Source: an uncultured Eubacteriales bacterium (lineage in GTDB: Bacteria > Bacillota > Clostridia > Lachnospirales > Lachnospiraceae). From it: a stretch of 7,043 bases of DNA. Where the stretch lies: contig CACZSO010000117.1 of the NCBI GenBank assembly GCA_902783795.1, positions 1 to 7,043 of the forward strand, written 5' to 3'. Of the stretch, positions 1 to 5,461 are shown one piece after another. Under the pieces are notes generated by a model. It worked only from the letters and a program-made list of their open reading frames with translations, did no database searches and was not told where the DNA came from. Each line of letters opens with the position of its first letter. The first letter of the stretch is position 1. The translations under genes and the position numbers were made by a program.

Positions 1-2
1 AC

Positions 3-75
3 AGCGCTATAGCCAAACGGTAAGGCAGCGGACTCTGACTCCGTCATTTTCAAGGTTCGAATCCTTGTAGCGCTG
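3..75 (+). tRNA. tRNA-Gln (anticodon CTG)
   Basis: A complete cloverleaf can be folded. The acceptor stem is 3-9 with 68-74 (7 perfect pairs), the D stem GCC/GGC is at 12-14 with 24-26, the anticodon stem is 28-32 with 40-44, and the loop 33-39 reads CTCTGAC, giving anticodon CTG at 35-37 (decodes CAG). The T stem is 51-55 with 63-67 around TTCGAAT. The discriminator base is G75 and no CCA is encoded, so CCA would be added by the nucleotidyltransferase. Bases 1-2 also pair with 75-76, so the DNA complementarity extends to 9 bp, and a run of six T follows at 76-81, probably contributing to termination. The gene starts almost at the window edge, so its promoter and any upstream tRNA cluster are not visible. 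Confidence 0.96.
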
Positions 76-99
76 TTTTTTCATGCCCAAAAGAATGAA

Positions 100-127
100 G
101 GGGACCCGGCCGCGAGGCCGGGTCCCC
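100..127 (-). terminator. GC-rich terminator hairpin of the minus-strand genes
   Basis: A perfect 12-bp stem (100-111 with 116-127) closes a 4-base loop. Read on the minus strand it lies 25 bp past the stop codon of the IolE-like gene and is followed by a moderately T-rich stretch (CTTCATTCTTTT). On the plus strand no T run follows, so it is better suited to the minus-strand transcript. It also separates that transcript from the convergent tRNA gene. Confidence 0.75.
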
Positions 128-152
128 CTGTCATATGCTATCGCAATCCGCT

Positions 153-1025
153 TTATTCCACGAAGCCTGTCTCTTTCATTAACAGATATGCCAGCAGTAC
201 GGATTCTTCCTGGGTCAGGATCTTTTGGAAGTCCTGCTCGATGATGGCATAATCCAGTCCCATCTTCAGGGCCTTTTCCAGAATATCGTAAGTAGGAAGC
301 AGGCCTGCGCCGGGGGCGCAAAGGTTCGGCATATCCACCGGGACATGGAACTGGTACATAGGATCATTATCTTCAAACTTAGACATGTTATGCTGTGATA
401 CACTGCCCTCCATATAGTCCTTAATATGGATGGCTGCCAGCCGGCCGCCCAGAAGATCCATGACCTTCAGAGGATCCCGGTGGCCGTACATGGCCCAGCC
501 GCAGTCCAGCTCAAACTGAAGATACTCGGTATTCTTCACCATCTGGTCAAACCAGGACTCGCCCTTATAGAAGGTGATGAATTCTGTCTCATGGTTATGG
601 AAGGAAAGGACGATGTCCTCTTTTGCCAGTTCTTTTGCGATGGCTTCCAGGGTCTCCAGTTCTCTCATGGCCTCGTCATAAGTGGGGAAATGCTCCAGCA
701 TGAACATGCCCTGAGAGTGGAATTTCATGGCGGATACCATGCAGGCTGCCCGGTGGACACCCAGTTTATGGGCGTTCTCGATGACTGTGGGCACACAGTC
801 GATGCTTAAGTTTGCAGCCATGGGGATATTCGTGCAGAGCACTTCCATGCCCAGATCCTTGACCCGTTTCAGGCTCTCCTCCGGATCACCGCCCCGTAAG
901 AACATATCGCCCAGTTCAATGCCCTTATAACCGATCTTCGCATAGCTTTCCAATGTCTTCCACATATCCTCCGGGCTGCCGCCGAAAGGCAGGAAGCCTA
1001 TGAATCCGGCTTTCAGTTTCTTCAT
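153..1025 (-). CDS. IolE-like sugar phosphate isomerase/epimerase (xylose isomerase-like TIM barrel)
   Basis: A 290-residue protein of the AP endonuclease 2/xylose isomerase-like TIM barrel superfamily, cytoplasmic, no signal peptide. Members isomerise, epimerise or dehydrate sugars and sugar acids with a divalent metal. The sequence shows an early strand with GIELGD (35-40), HNHETEF (143-149), ELDCGWA (172-178), HIKDY (200-204) and IIEQD (261-265). By family analogy the metal ligands are E148, D174, H200 and E263. Length is normal for the family. The start is set at ATG 1025 because AAGGAG (1040-1035) sits 9 bases upstream; an in-frame ATG at 1061 would put 12 extra, non-family residues in front and read through this ribosome binding site. 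It lies 152 bp beyond the methyltransferase gene on the same strand, so it may be read through from it or have its own promoter. The substrate cannot be told from sequence. Confidence 0.88.
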   Translation of the reverse strand: MKKLKAGFIGFLPFGGSPEDMWKTLESYAKIGYKGIELGDMFLRGGDPEESLKRVKDLGMEVLCTNIPMAANLSIDCVPTVIENAHKLGVHRAACMVSAMKFHSQGMFMLEHFPTYDEAMRELETLEAIAKELAKEDIVLSFHNHETEFITFYKGESWFDQMVKNTEYLQFELDCGWAMYGHRDPLKVMDLLGGRLAAIHIKDYMEGSVSQHNMSKFEDNDPMYQFHVPVDMPNLCAPGAGLLPTYDILEKALKMGLDYAIIEQDFQKILTQEESVLLAYLLMKETGFVE

Positions 1026-1060
1026 AGTCTTGTTCTCCTTTTCTGTAAATATATATTTCA

Positions 1061-1078
1061 CCGGGGCCTTCCCGGGAA
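1061..1078. promoter_or_regulatory. GC-rich palindrome upstream of the IolE-like gene, possible operator
   Basis: TTCCCGGGAA at 1069-1078 is a perfect 10-bp palindrome. CCGGG at 1061-1065 can alternatively pair with CCCGG at 1071-1075 as a small hairpin. It sits about 20 bases upstream of the ribosome binding site, between it and the palindromic element. No convincing promoter hexamer pair was found beside it. A regulator site or leader hairpin is possible, but this is inference only. Confidence 0.25.
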
Positions 1079-1104
1079 TACTTAAAATATCGCCCTGATC
1101 ATGG

Positions 1105-1152
1105 CTTCCCCCTTGGGGGCAGCTGTCATGCGAAGCATGACTGATGAGGGGA
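1105..1152. repeat. Intergenic palindromic element (REP-like)
   Basis: The segment contains CCCC-CTTG-GGGG (1108-1119), then a perfect 7-bp hairpin with a 3-base loop (1125-1131 with 1135-1141), then GAGGGG (1146-1151), whose GGGG can pair with CCCC at 1108-1111 instead. This nested layout (C run, G run, central hairpin, closing GAGGGG) resembles, from memory, short palindromic elements scattered between genes in many gut Clostridia genomes. It lies between the methyltransferase stop and the IolE-like gene and may end or weaken transcription between them. No second copy is present in this window, so dispersion in the genome is inferred, not seen. Confidence 0.5.
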
Positions 1153-1177
1153 TTTTGAATAATAATAAACCACTTTC

Positions 1178-1801
1178 TTATCCGGGAAGGCGAAAGATCA
1201 GGATCTTCTCCCGCCGCTGATTTTCATAAAAGAGGTCCGATGTATCGATCTCATCCACAAATTCCAGCAATTTATCCTGCATGAGGTATCCTATGTATTC
1301 CATGGCAGGGAAATAGAAAAACAGCAGGATCTCTCTTTGCATTTCTTCCCAGGATTTTTTCAGCTTTCCCATCACGGGACGAAGGATCGTCAGAGAAAAA
1401 GGATTAAAGAAAAAGACCCGGTCCACAGTGTCAGGAACTTCAAAAGAAGCTGCATCCTGTAAAAAGAAAGTGGTCTTAGACGATGAAACGGCTGTCTCCT
1501 GATTCTTTATCGCTTTTTCGTAAAGCCGTTCATTGATCTCGACTCCGACAGTCCGGCACCCGGTCTCATAGGCCAGGAAAAAACTTACCCTGCCCTTCCC
1601 TGCACCATAATCTAAAAGCGTGTTCTTTTTACCCATAAGCCCTGAGGCAGCCAGCCGTTCCAGCACGGAATAGGGCGTGGGTTCATAAGCATAACGCACC
1701 TGGTTTGCCCCGGTATCATCCCGTCCTGTGGTCTTGATCCTGAGCAGCTTATCCCAGGCATTTTCCGACCGGTATTCCTGCAGCATTTCACGGATCTTCA
1801 T
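1178..1801 (-). CDS. Class I SAM-dependent methyltransferase, substrate unknown
   Basis: A 207-residue cytoplasmic protein with a Rossmann-type methyltransferase core. Motif I is LLDYGAGKGR (62-71), which binds S-adenosylmethionine; the acidic residue ending strand 2 is E88 in VGVEIN, expected to bind the SAM ribose. FFFNPFS (130-136) sits where many methyltransferases carry the NPPY/DPPY-type motif. The conserved-looking segment before motif I (residues 22-46, with GRDDTGANQVRYAYEP) may be a substrate lid. The start ATG (1801-1799) overlaps the TGA of the upstream carrier gene in an ATGA, and the ribosome binding site is weak (GGCGGG), so translational coupling is likely. The acceptor (protein, RNA or small molecule) cannot be named. 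No fusion or truncation is seen. Confidence 0.85.
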   Translation of the reverse strand: MKIREMLQEYRSENAWDKLLRIKTTGRDDTGANQVRYAYEPTPYSVLERLAASGLMGKKNTLLDYGAGKGRVSFFLAYETGCRTVGVEINERLYEKAIKNQETAVSSSKTTFFLQDAASFEVPDTVDRVFFFNPFSLTILRPVMGKLKKSWEEMQREILLFFYFPAMEYIGYLMQDKLLEFVDEIDTSDLFYENQRREKILIFRLPG

Positions 1802-2736
1802 ATAATACCCGCCGTTTTAAGCACCAGGATCCACAGGAAGATGGTCACCAGGCTGACGACGGTAGAGACCGCCACATACTGCCCCGCCAGATCTCTGTCG
1901 CCTCCCATATTAGCCGCCATAGGATAAGAAGACACCGCGATGGGACAGGCAAATAAAATGAACAGCACAAAACGTTCCGGGATGCTGAAAGAGAAAAGAA
2001 CCGTCAATGCGGTAAGTATCGCCGGGATCAGGACCATGCGGACAGTCAGGGAAACAGATAAGATCTTTCCATTCTGCTTCAGAGAAGAAAAATGCAGTGT
2101 ACCTCCCAGTGTCATCAGGGCCATCGGAGTCGTGGTCTGTGCGATGGCGGAGATGGGTTTTGTAAGAAAAACCGGCAGCCTGATCTTAAGCAGCAGGAAG
2201 ATCAGTCCTATGACGGATCCGATGATCAGCGGATTCATTAATACTTTCTTTATCAGGGAAAACAGACTGCTTCTTTCACCATGGAAAGATTCCAGAATGA
2301 CCACCGCCAGCATATTGAAGACCGGGACAGAGATCGCCACCGCCAGAGACGCAGCGCTCCTTCCTGCCTCGCCGCAGACAGATTCCGCCAGTGGAAGCGC
2401 AAACAGCGCCATATTGCCCCGGAACATTGCCTGGATCACCACGCCTTTCTTATTTCTTTCCAGATTAGACCTGTTTACGATCAAAAAGGAAAACACGGTA
2501 ACAATGAGGATGCTGCCTAGCAGCATTAAGACCATCCTGCCGCTGAAGCCTGCAGAGATATCCATGGAATAAAAATTCCAGAAAAGAAGCAGCGGGAAGA
2601 AGATCTTGAAGACCAGACTGTTCAGCCGGTTAAAGAACTCCTCGTCCCCGGCTTTAATCATTCTGGCCAGAAATCCCAGCCCCATATAGATCATAAACGG
2701 CACAACGGCATTGACCGCTACCAGCAGGTTTTCCAT
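1798..2736 (-). CDS. AEC (auxin efflux carrier) family transporter
   Basis: A 312-residue integral membrane protein with about ten hydrophobic segments, the usual size and shape for AEC-family carriers, which move organic anions such as malate across the inner membrane. Visible family landmarks are FRGNMALFALPLAES (105-119), NPLIIGSVIGL (168-178), MALMTLGGTL (205-214) and the late CPIAVSSYPMAANMGG (264-279). The start is ATG 2736: AGGAGG (2749-2744) lies 7 bases upstream and the strong promoter at 2793-2765 places the transcript start downstream of the earlier in-frame ATG at 2793. It is the first gene of the minus-strand unit and overlaps the methyltransferase gene by 4 bp. The substrate is unknown. 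Confidence 0.9.
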   Translation of the reverse strand: MENLLVAVNAVVPFMIYMGLGFLARMIKAGDEEFFNRLNSLVFKIFFPLLLFWNFYSMDISAGFSGRMVLMLLGSILIVTVFSFLIVNRSNLERNKKGVVIQAMFRGNMALFALPLAESVCGEAGRSAASLAVAISVPVFNMLAVVILESFHGERSSLFSLIKKVLMNPLIIGSVIGLIFLLLKIRLPVFLTKPISAIAQTTTPMALMTLGGTLHFSSLKQNGKILSVSLTVRMVLIPAILTALTVLFSFSIPERFVLFILFACPIAVSSYPMAANMGGDRDLAGQYVAVSTVVSLVTIFLWILVLKTAGII

Positions 2737-2743
2737 CTTAAGA

Positions 2744-2749
2744 CCTCCT
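2744..2749 (-). promoter_or_regulatory. Ribosome binding site fixing the AEC gene start
   Basis: AGGAGG on the minus strand, 7 bases before ATG 2736. Together with the promoter just upstream it rules out the longer in-frame start at 2793. Confidence 0.85.
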
Positions 2750-2764
2750 CTTGATCCTTTCATA

Positions 2765-2793
2765 ATCATACACTGTCTTATCCATTCTTTCAA
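2765..2793 (-). promoter_or_regulatory. Sigma-A-type promoter for the AEC-methyltransferase unit
   Basis: On the minus strand a -35 box TTGAAA (2793-2788), a 17-base spacer and a -10 box TATGAT (2770-2765) match the housekeeping consensus well. The expected transcript start is near 2757, giving a short leader just ahead of the AGGAGG site. No riboswitch-sized leader is possible. Confidence 0.75.
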
Positions 2794-2906
2794 GTATCGA
2801 AACCATGACGATCATATATGGAATAAAAGCAAACGTCGGATAACTCCCTGCCCTAAGCCGCCCCTGCGCTTAAAAAACTGCCGAAGATGACCCATGTTTC
2901 TTATTT

Positions 2907-2956
2907 CACGAATCATAATATCTGCTGTATCCGATTGCTTATGACGGCATTTCGTG
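2907..2956. promoter_or_regulatory. Interrupted inverted repeat over the plus-strand promoter
   Basis: CACGAATCATAA at 2907-2918 pairs with TTATGA at 2939-2944 and TTCGTG at 2951-2956, a 12-bp match broken by six bases on the right arm only. It brackets the -35 box of the Ig-repeat gene promoter, a place where a regulator could act. The asymmetric break makes chance a real possibility. Confidence 0.25.
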
Positions 2957-2963
2957 TTATATT
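2935..2963 (+). promoter_or_regulatory. Probable promoter of the Ig-repeat protein gene
   Basis: TTGCTT (2935-2940), a 17-base spacer and TATATT (2958-2963) fit a sigma-A promoter with a weaker -35 box. The transcript would start near 2970, only a few bases before the ribosome binding site, so the leader is very short. A second TATATT at 2964-2969 lacks a good -35 partner. Confidence 0.5.
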
Positions 2964-2972
2964 TATATTAAG

Positions 2973-2980
2973 AAAGGAGG
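2973..2980 (+). promoter_or_regulatory. Ribosome binding site choosing between GTG and TTG starts
   Basis: AAAGGAGG ends 3 bases before GTG 2984 and 6 bases before TTG 2987. The second spacing is the normal one, and the resulting protein starts M-K-R, a standard signal peptide N-terminus, so TTG 2987 is preferred. The two choices differ by one residue. Confidence 0.7.
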
Positions 2981-2986
2981 CTTGTG

Positions 2987-4834
2987 TTGAAACGAATCAG
3001 TTATTTGTTATTTATTTTGTTACTGTTAGTAATATCGTACCCCTGTCAGGATGTCAGAGCGGCGAATACCGGGCAGGGCAGTCTGATCAGGTCTGTCGAG
3101 GCTTATGTAACACCTCCTCAGCAAGGTATAACAGCGGATTATGATGTTGTCTTTCCGGAGGGAGCTCATTATCATATTTCTGAAACATTCGGTCGTATAT
3201 ACTGGAATGACTTGACAGATGGTACGAATCTTTCTTATCCTTCCGGAGTCTTTAAAGCCGCCTATCAGTATGAAGTTTCTATCCCTTTAGTCCCTGATGA
3301 AGGATATGCTTTTGACAGTGCTGTTGCCGGTATGATCAATGATACATCGGCTGCTGTACATATCAGTAACGGCATTCTGTATTTATCTTATACCTTTCCC
3401 ATTGTGATCGGTACCGTCAGCCAGGCCGGCCTCAACATCAGAGAACCTCAGGCAGGCTATTACCCTCCCGGACCGGCTTTCATAAAAACTCCTGATCCCG
3501 AGAGAGACCCTTACGTCATCGCTGACGATGGTATCACCTGGTATGAACTTCCTTCTATGACACCGCTCAACAATGAGCGTTTAAAGAGTGACACCGCCTA
3601 TCTGGTGAAAGTAAGGCTCTTGTCAAAGGAATACTATCGGTTTTATAGCGGTCTTACGGCCCAGGTCAATGGAAAAACAGCCAATGTCTCCGTCAGTGGC
3701 GACCTTAAAGAAGCTGTCATCTCCTACACCTTTCAGGAGGCCACCATCATAGCGCCTTACATTACATATTCTGTAGATCAGAAGGTGCCGGAGGGAAGTA
3801 CCGTGAAACTTTTTGTGAATGCCATAGGCGGCGGCATCTCCTATCAGTGGTATTACCGGAATTCATCCTCTGACACCTGGAAGAAAAGCATTATGGCCTG
3901 TGCAAAAACAGACACCTTCAGTTTCACGGCAGAATTAAACCATTCCGGCCATCAATATAAATGTGTAGTCTCAAACAGGGCCGGAACCAAAGAGACAAAG
4001 CCTATTAACCTGACAGTTACGCCTAAGATCATCACCCAGCCGAAATCTCTTTCTGCAGCGGTGGGAACCACGGCGAAATTCACTGTGGCAGCCAAAGGCA
4101 CGAACCTGAGTTATCAATGGTATTATCGGAATAATGCTTCTGACGACTGGAAAATGAGCACCATGGCTTCGGGTAAGACAGCCACCTTTACTTTTACCGC
4201 AGAAGAAAGCCATTCCGGCCATCAGTACCGTTGCCTGGTATCCAATGGGAAAGGCAGTTTGTATACAGATACGGTGGCTGTCACAGTAACACCGCGGATC
4301 ACCACACAGCCAAAATCCATGTCTGTGGCTGTTGGGACTACGGCAAGATTCAGTGTCGCCGCCAAAGGCTCAAACCTGACCTATCAGTGGTATTACAGGA
4401 ATAATGCTTCTGACGGCTGGAAAATGAGTACCATGGCCTGCGGCAAAACAGCCGTGTTCAGCTTTACGGCCCAGGAGACTCATTCGGGGCATCAGTACCG
4501 CTGTGTCATATCCAACGGAAAAGGCACCATATCATCAAACATCGTGGAAGTGACAGTAACGCCGCGGATCACTGTACAGCCAAAATCTGCAGCTGTTTCT
4601 GCCGGAACCACAGTAAAATTCACTGTAACAGCCCAGGGTACAGGTCTTTCTTATCAATGGTACTACCGAAACAACTCCTCTGACAACTGGAGAAAAAGTA
4701 TCATGGCCTGCGGCAAAACTTCTGTCTTCAGCTTCACCGCAGAAAAAAGCCATTCCGGCCATCAGTACCGTTGCGTGGTAACCGGTAAGTACGGGGAAAC
4801 AGTCAGTAATACTGTTACCCTGACTGTAAAATAA
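2987..4834 (+). CDS. Secreted protein with two N-terminal beta domains and four 90-residue Ig-like repeats
   Basis: A 615-residue exported protein (from TTG 2987). Residues 1-25 form a signal peptide: K2-R3, a leucine/isoleucine-rich core (4-18) and a likely signal peptidase I cut after VRA (A25). Residues about 32-140 and 141-250 look like two diverged copies of one beta-rich domain; each has an aromatic-VxVxL stretch, an N-x-x-x-A-x-V stretch and ends in SYTF. Four Ig-like repeats follow at 258-347, 348-437, 438-527 and 528-615, with QWYYRN (core Trp 288, 378, 468, 558) and HSGHQY[RK]C (Cys 326, 416, 506, 596) in strict 90-residue register. No LPXTG motif, C-terminal membrane segment or recognisable cell-wall-binding repeats are present, so it is released or held non-covalently. 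A lipobox is not supported (C20 follows proline). An adhesive or glycan-binding role is plausible but unproven. Confidence 0.85.
   Translation: MKRISYLLFILLLLVISYPCQDVRAANTGQGSLIRSVEAYVTPPQQGITADYDVVFPEGAHYHISETFGRIYWNDLTDGTNLSYPSGVFKAAYQYEVSIPLVPDEGYAFDSAVAGMINDTSAAVHISNGILYLSYTFPIVIGTVSQAGLNIREPQAGYYPPGPAFIKTPDPERDPYVIADDGITWYELPSMTPLNNERLKSDTAYLVKVRLLSKEYYRFYSGLTAQVNGKTANVSVSGDLKEAVISYTFQEATIIAPYITYSVDQKVPEGSTVKLFVNAIGGGISYQWYYRNSSSDTWKKSIMACAKTDTFSFTAELNHSGHQYKCVVSNRAGTKETKPINLTVTPKIITQPKSLSAAVGTTAKFTVAAKGTNLSYQWYYRNNASDDWKMSTMASGKTATFTFTAEESHSGHQYRCLVSNGKGSLYTDTVAVTVTPRITTQPKSMSVAVGTTARFSVAAKGSNLTYQWYYRNNASDGWKMSTMACGKTAVFSFTAQETHSGHQYRCVISNGKGTISSNIVEVTVTPRITVQPKSAAVSAGTTVKFTVTAQGTGLSYQWYYRNNSSDNWRKSIMACGKTSVFSFTAEKSHSGHQYRCVVTGKYGETVSNTVTLTVK
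3758..4831 (+). repeat. Four tandem 270-bp intragenic repeats
   Basis: Units are 3758-4027, 4028-4297, 4298-4567 and 4568-4831 (the last is two codons short). The first is most diverged, the middle two closest: by hand count about 68 of 90 residues are the same between units 2 and 3. Similarity is also visible at DNA level, for example ATTCCGGCCATCAGTACCG in units 2 and 4. Such DNA identity allows gain or loss of units by recombination. The repeats are protein-domain duplications, not a CRISPR or satellite. Confidence 0.9.
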
Positions 4835-4897
4835 CAAACATCCGGCGCTGCTTCTGATAAACAATATTATTAAAATTTAAGTAAAAGGAGATCTATT

Positions 4898-5446
4898 ATG
4901 GCAAGATTAACTAAGGGAGATGTTTTCCCGGATTTCACCGTATCGACCCAATTTGAAGAAGGGACCGGCATCAAGAAGATCGCGGACGGAAAGCCGCTGA
5001 TGCTGGTGGTCCTGCGCTACATTGGCTGCCCTTCCTGCCGCTACGACGTGCACATGCTCCAGGTGAATTATGATAAATTCGTGGAGAAAGGAGTAAATAT
5101 CGCTGTAGTCATGCAATCCACTCCCGCTTCTATTAACGAAGCCTTAAAGGATGAGCCTTTAAGCTTCCCCATCATCTGCGATCCGGATTATGAGATCTAC
5201 AACACGCTGGAAGTGAAGCCGGCGGCCAGCAGAGAAGAAATGCTGGGGTCAGAAGCTGCCCTGGCTAAGTTCGCGGCAAAGCGGGAACAGATCCAGGCTT
5301 TAGGCTACACACATGGGGCTTACGAAGGCATCGAAGAACAGCTGCCGGCTTTCTTCTATGTGGACCCTGAGCTGAATGTGCTGATGGCTCATTACGCCGA
5401 GGGGATCGGCGATATGCCCACGGCTGAAGAAATGCTGGAGCTGTAA
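4898..5446 (+). CDS. Peroxiredoxin-like (AhpC/TSA) redoxin with CPSC motif
   Basis: A 182-residue cytoplasmic protein with a thioredoxin fold of the AhpC/TSA type. GDVFPDFTV (7-15) is the usual peroxiredoxin opening; LMLVVLRYIGCPSCRYD (34-50) carries C44 and C47 at the active-site position; FPIICDPDYEIYNTL (90-104) matches the later peroxiredoxin strand-helix; QLPAFFYVDPELNV (148-161) has the expected cis-proline P150 before the core strand. Classic peroxiredoxins have PxxxTxxC; here the threonine position is not seen and a CxxC replaces it, as in AhpC/TSA-like thiol oxidoreductases of the PRXL2/AhpC-TSA_2 type. The ribosome binding site AAAAGGAG (4883-4890) is 7 bases before ATG. It lies 63 bp after the Ig-repeat gene and 15 bp before rhaB. 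The A/T-rich 63-bp gap has only weak promoter-like hexamers. Peroxidase or disulfide-reductase activity is inferred. Confidence 0.82.
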   Translation: MARLTKGDVFPDFTVSTQFEEGTGIKKIADGKPLMLVVLRYIGCPSCRYDVHMLQVNYDKFVEKGVNIAVVMQSTPASINEALKDEPLSFPIICDPDYEIYNTLEVKPAASREEMLGSEAALAKFAAKREQIQALGYTHGAYEGIEEQLPAFFYVDPELNVLMAHYAEGIGDMPTAEEMLEL

Positions 5447-5461
5447 GTCTGGAGGAAGACC

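Noticed and set aside
1026..1061. Longer start for the IolE-like gene (ATG at 1061, 12 more residues)
   Set aside because: The extra residues are translated from the leader containing the AAGGAG ribosome binding site and have no family match; ATG 1025 has ideal spacing.
1940..2572. 210-residue plus-strand open frame opposite the AEC gene
   Set aside because: It lies wholly antisense to a well-supported membrane protein, and its translation shows no domain or export signal.
2737..2793. Longer start for the AEC gene (ATG at 2793, 19 more residues)
   Set aside because: That ATG lies on the -35 box of a strong promoter and the added segment reads through the AGGAGG site.
3035..3046. Lipoprotein signal at Cys20 of the Ig-repeat protein
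   Set aside because: Residues before the Cys are S-Y-P, which do not fit a lipobox; the VRA signal peptidase I site is better.
3758..4831. CRISPR array or satellite
   Set aside because: The 270-bp repeats are in frame, directly adjacent without spacers, and encode Ig-like domains.
4835..4897. Separate promoter for the redoxin-rhaB pair
   Set aside because: Candidate -10 boxes (TATTAT, TAAAAT) exist in this A/T-rich gap, but no acceptable -35 box lies at the right distance, so read-through from the Ig-repeat gene is equally likely.
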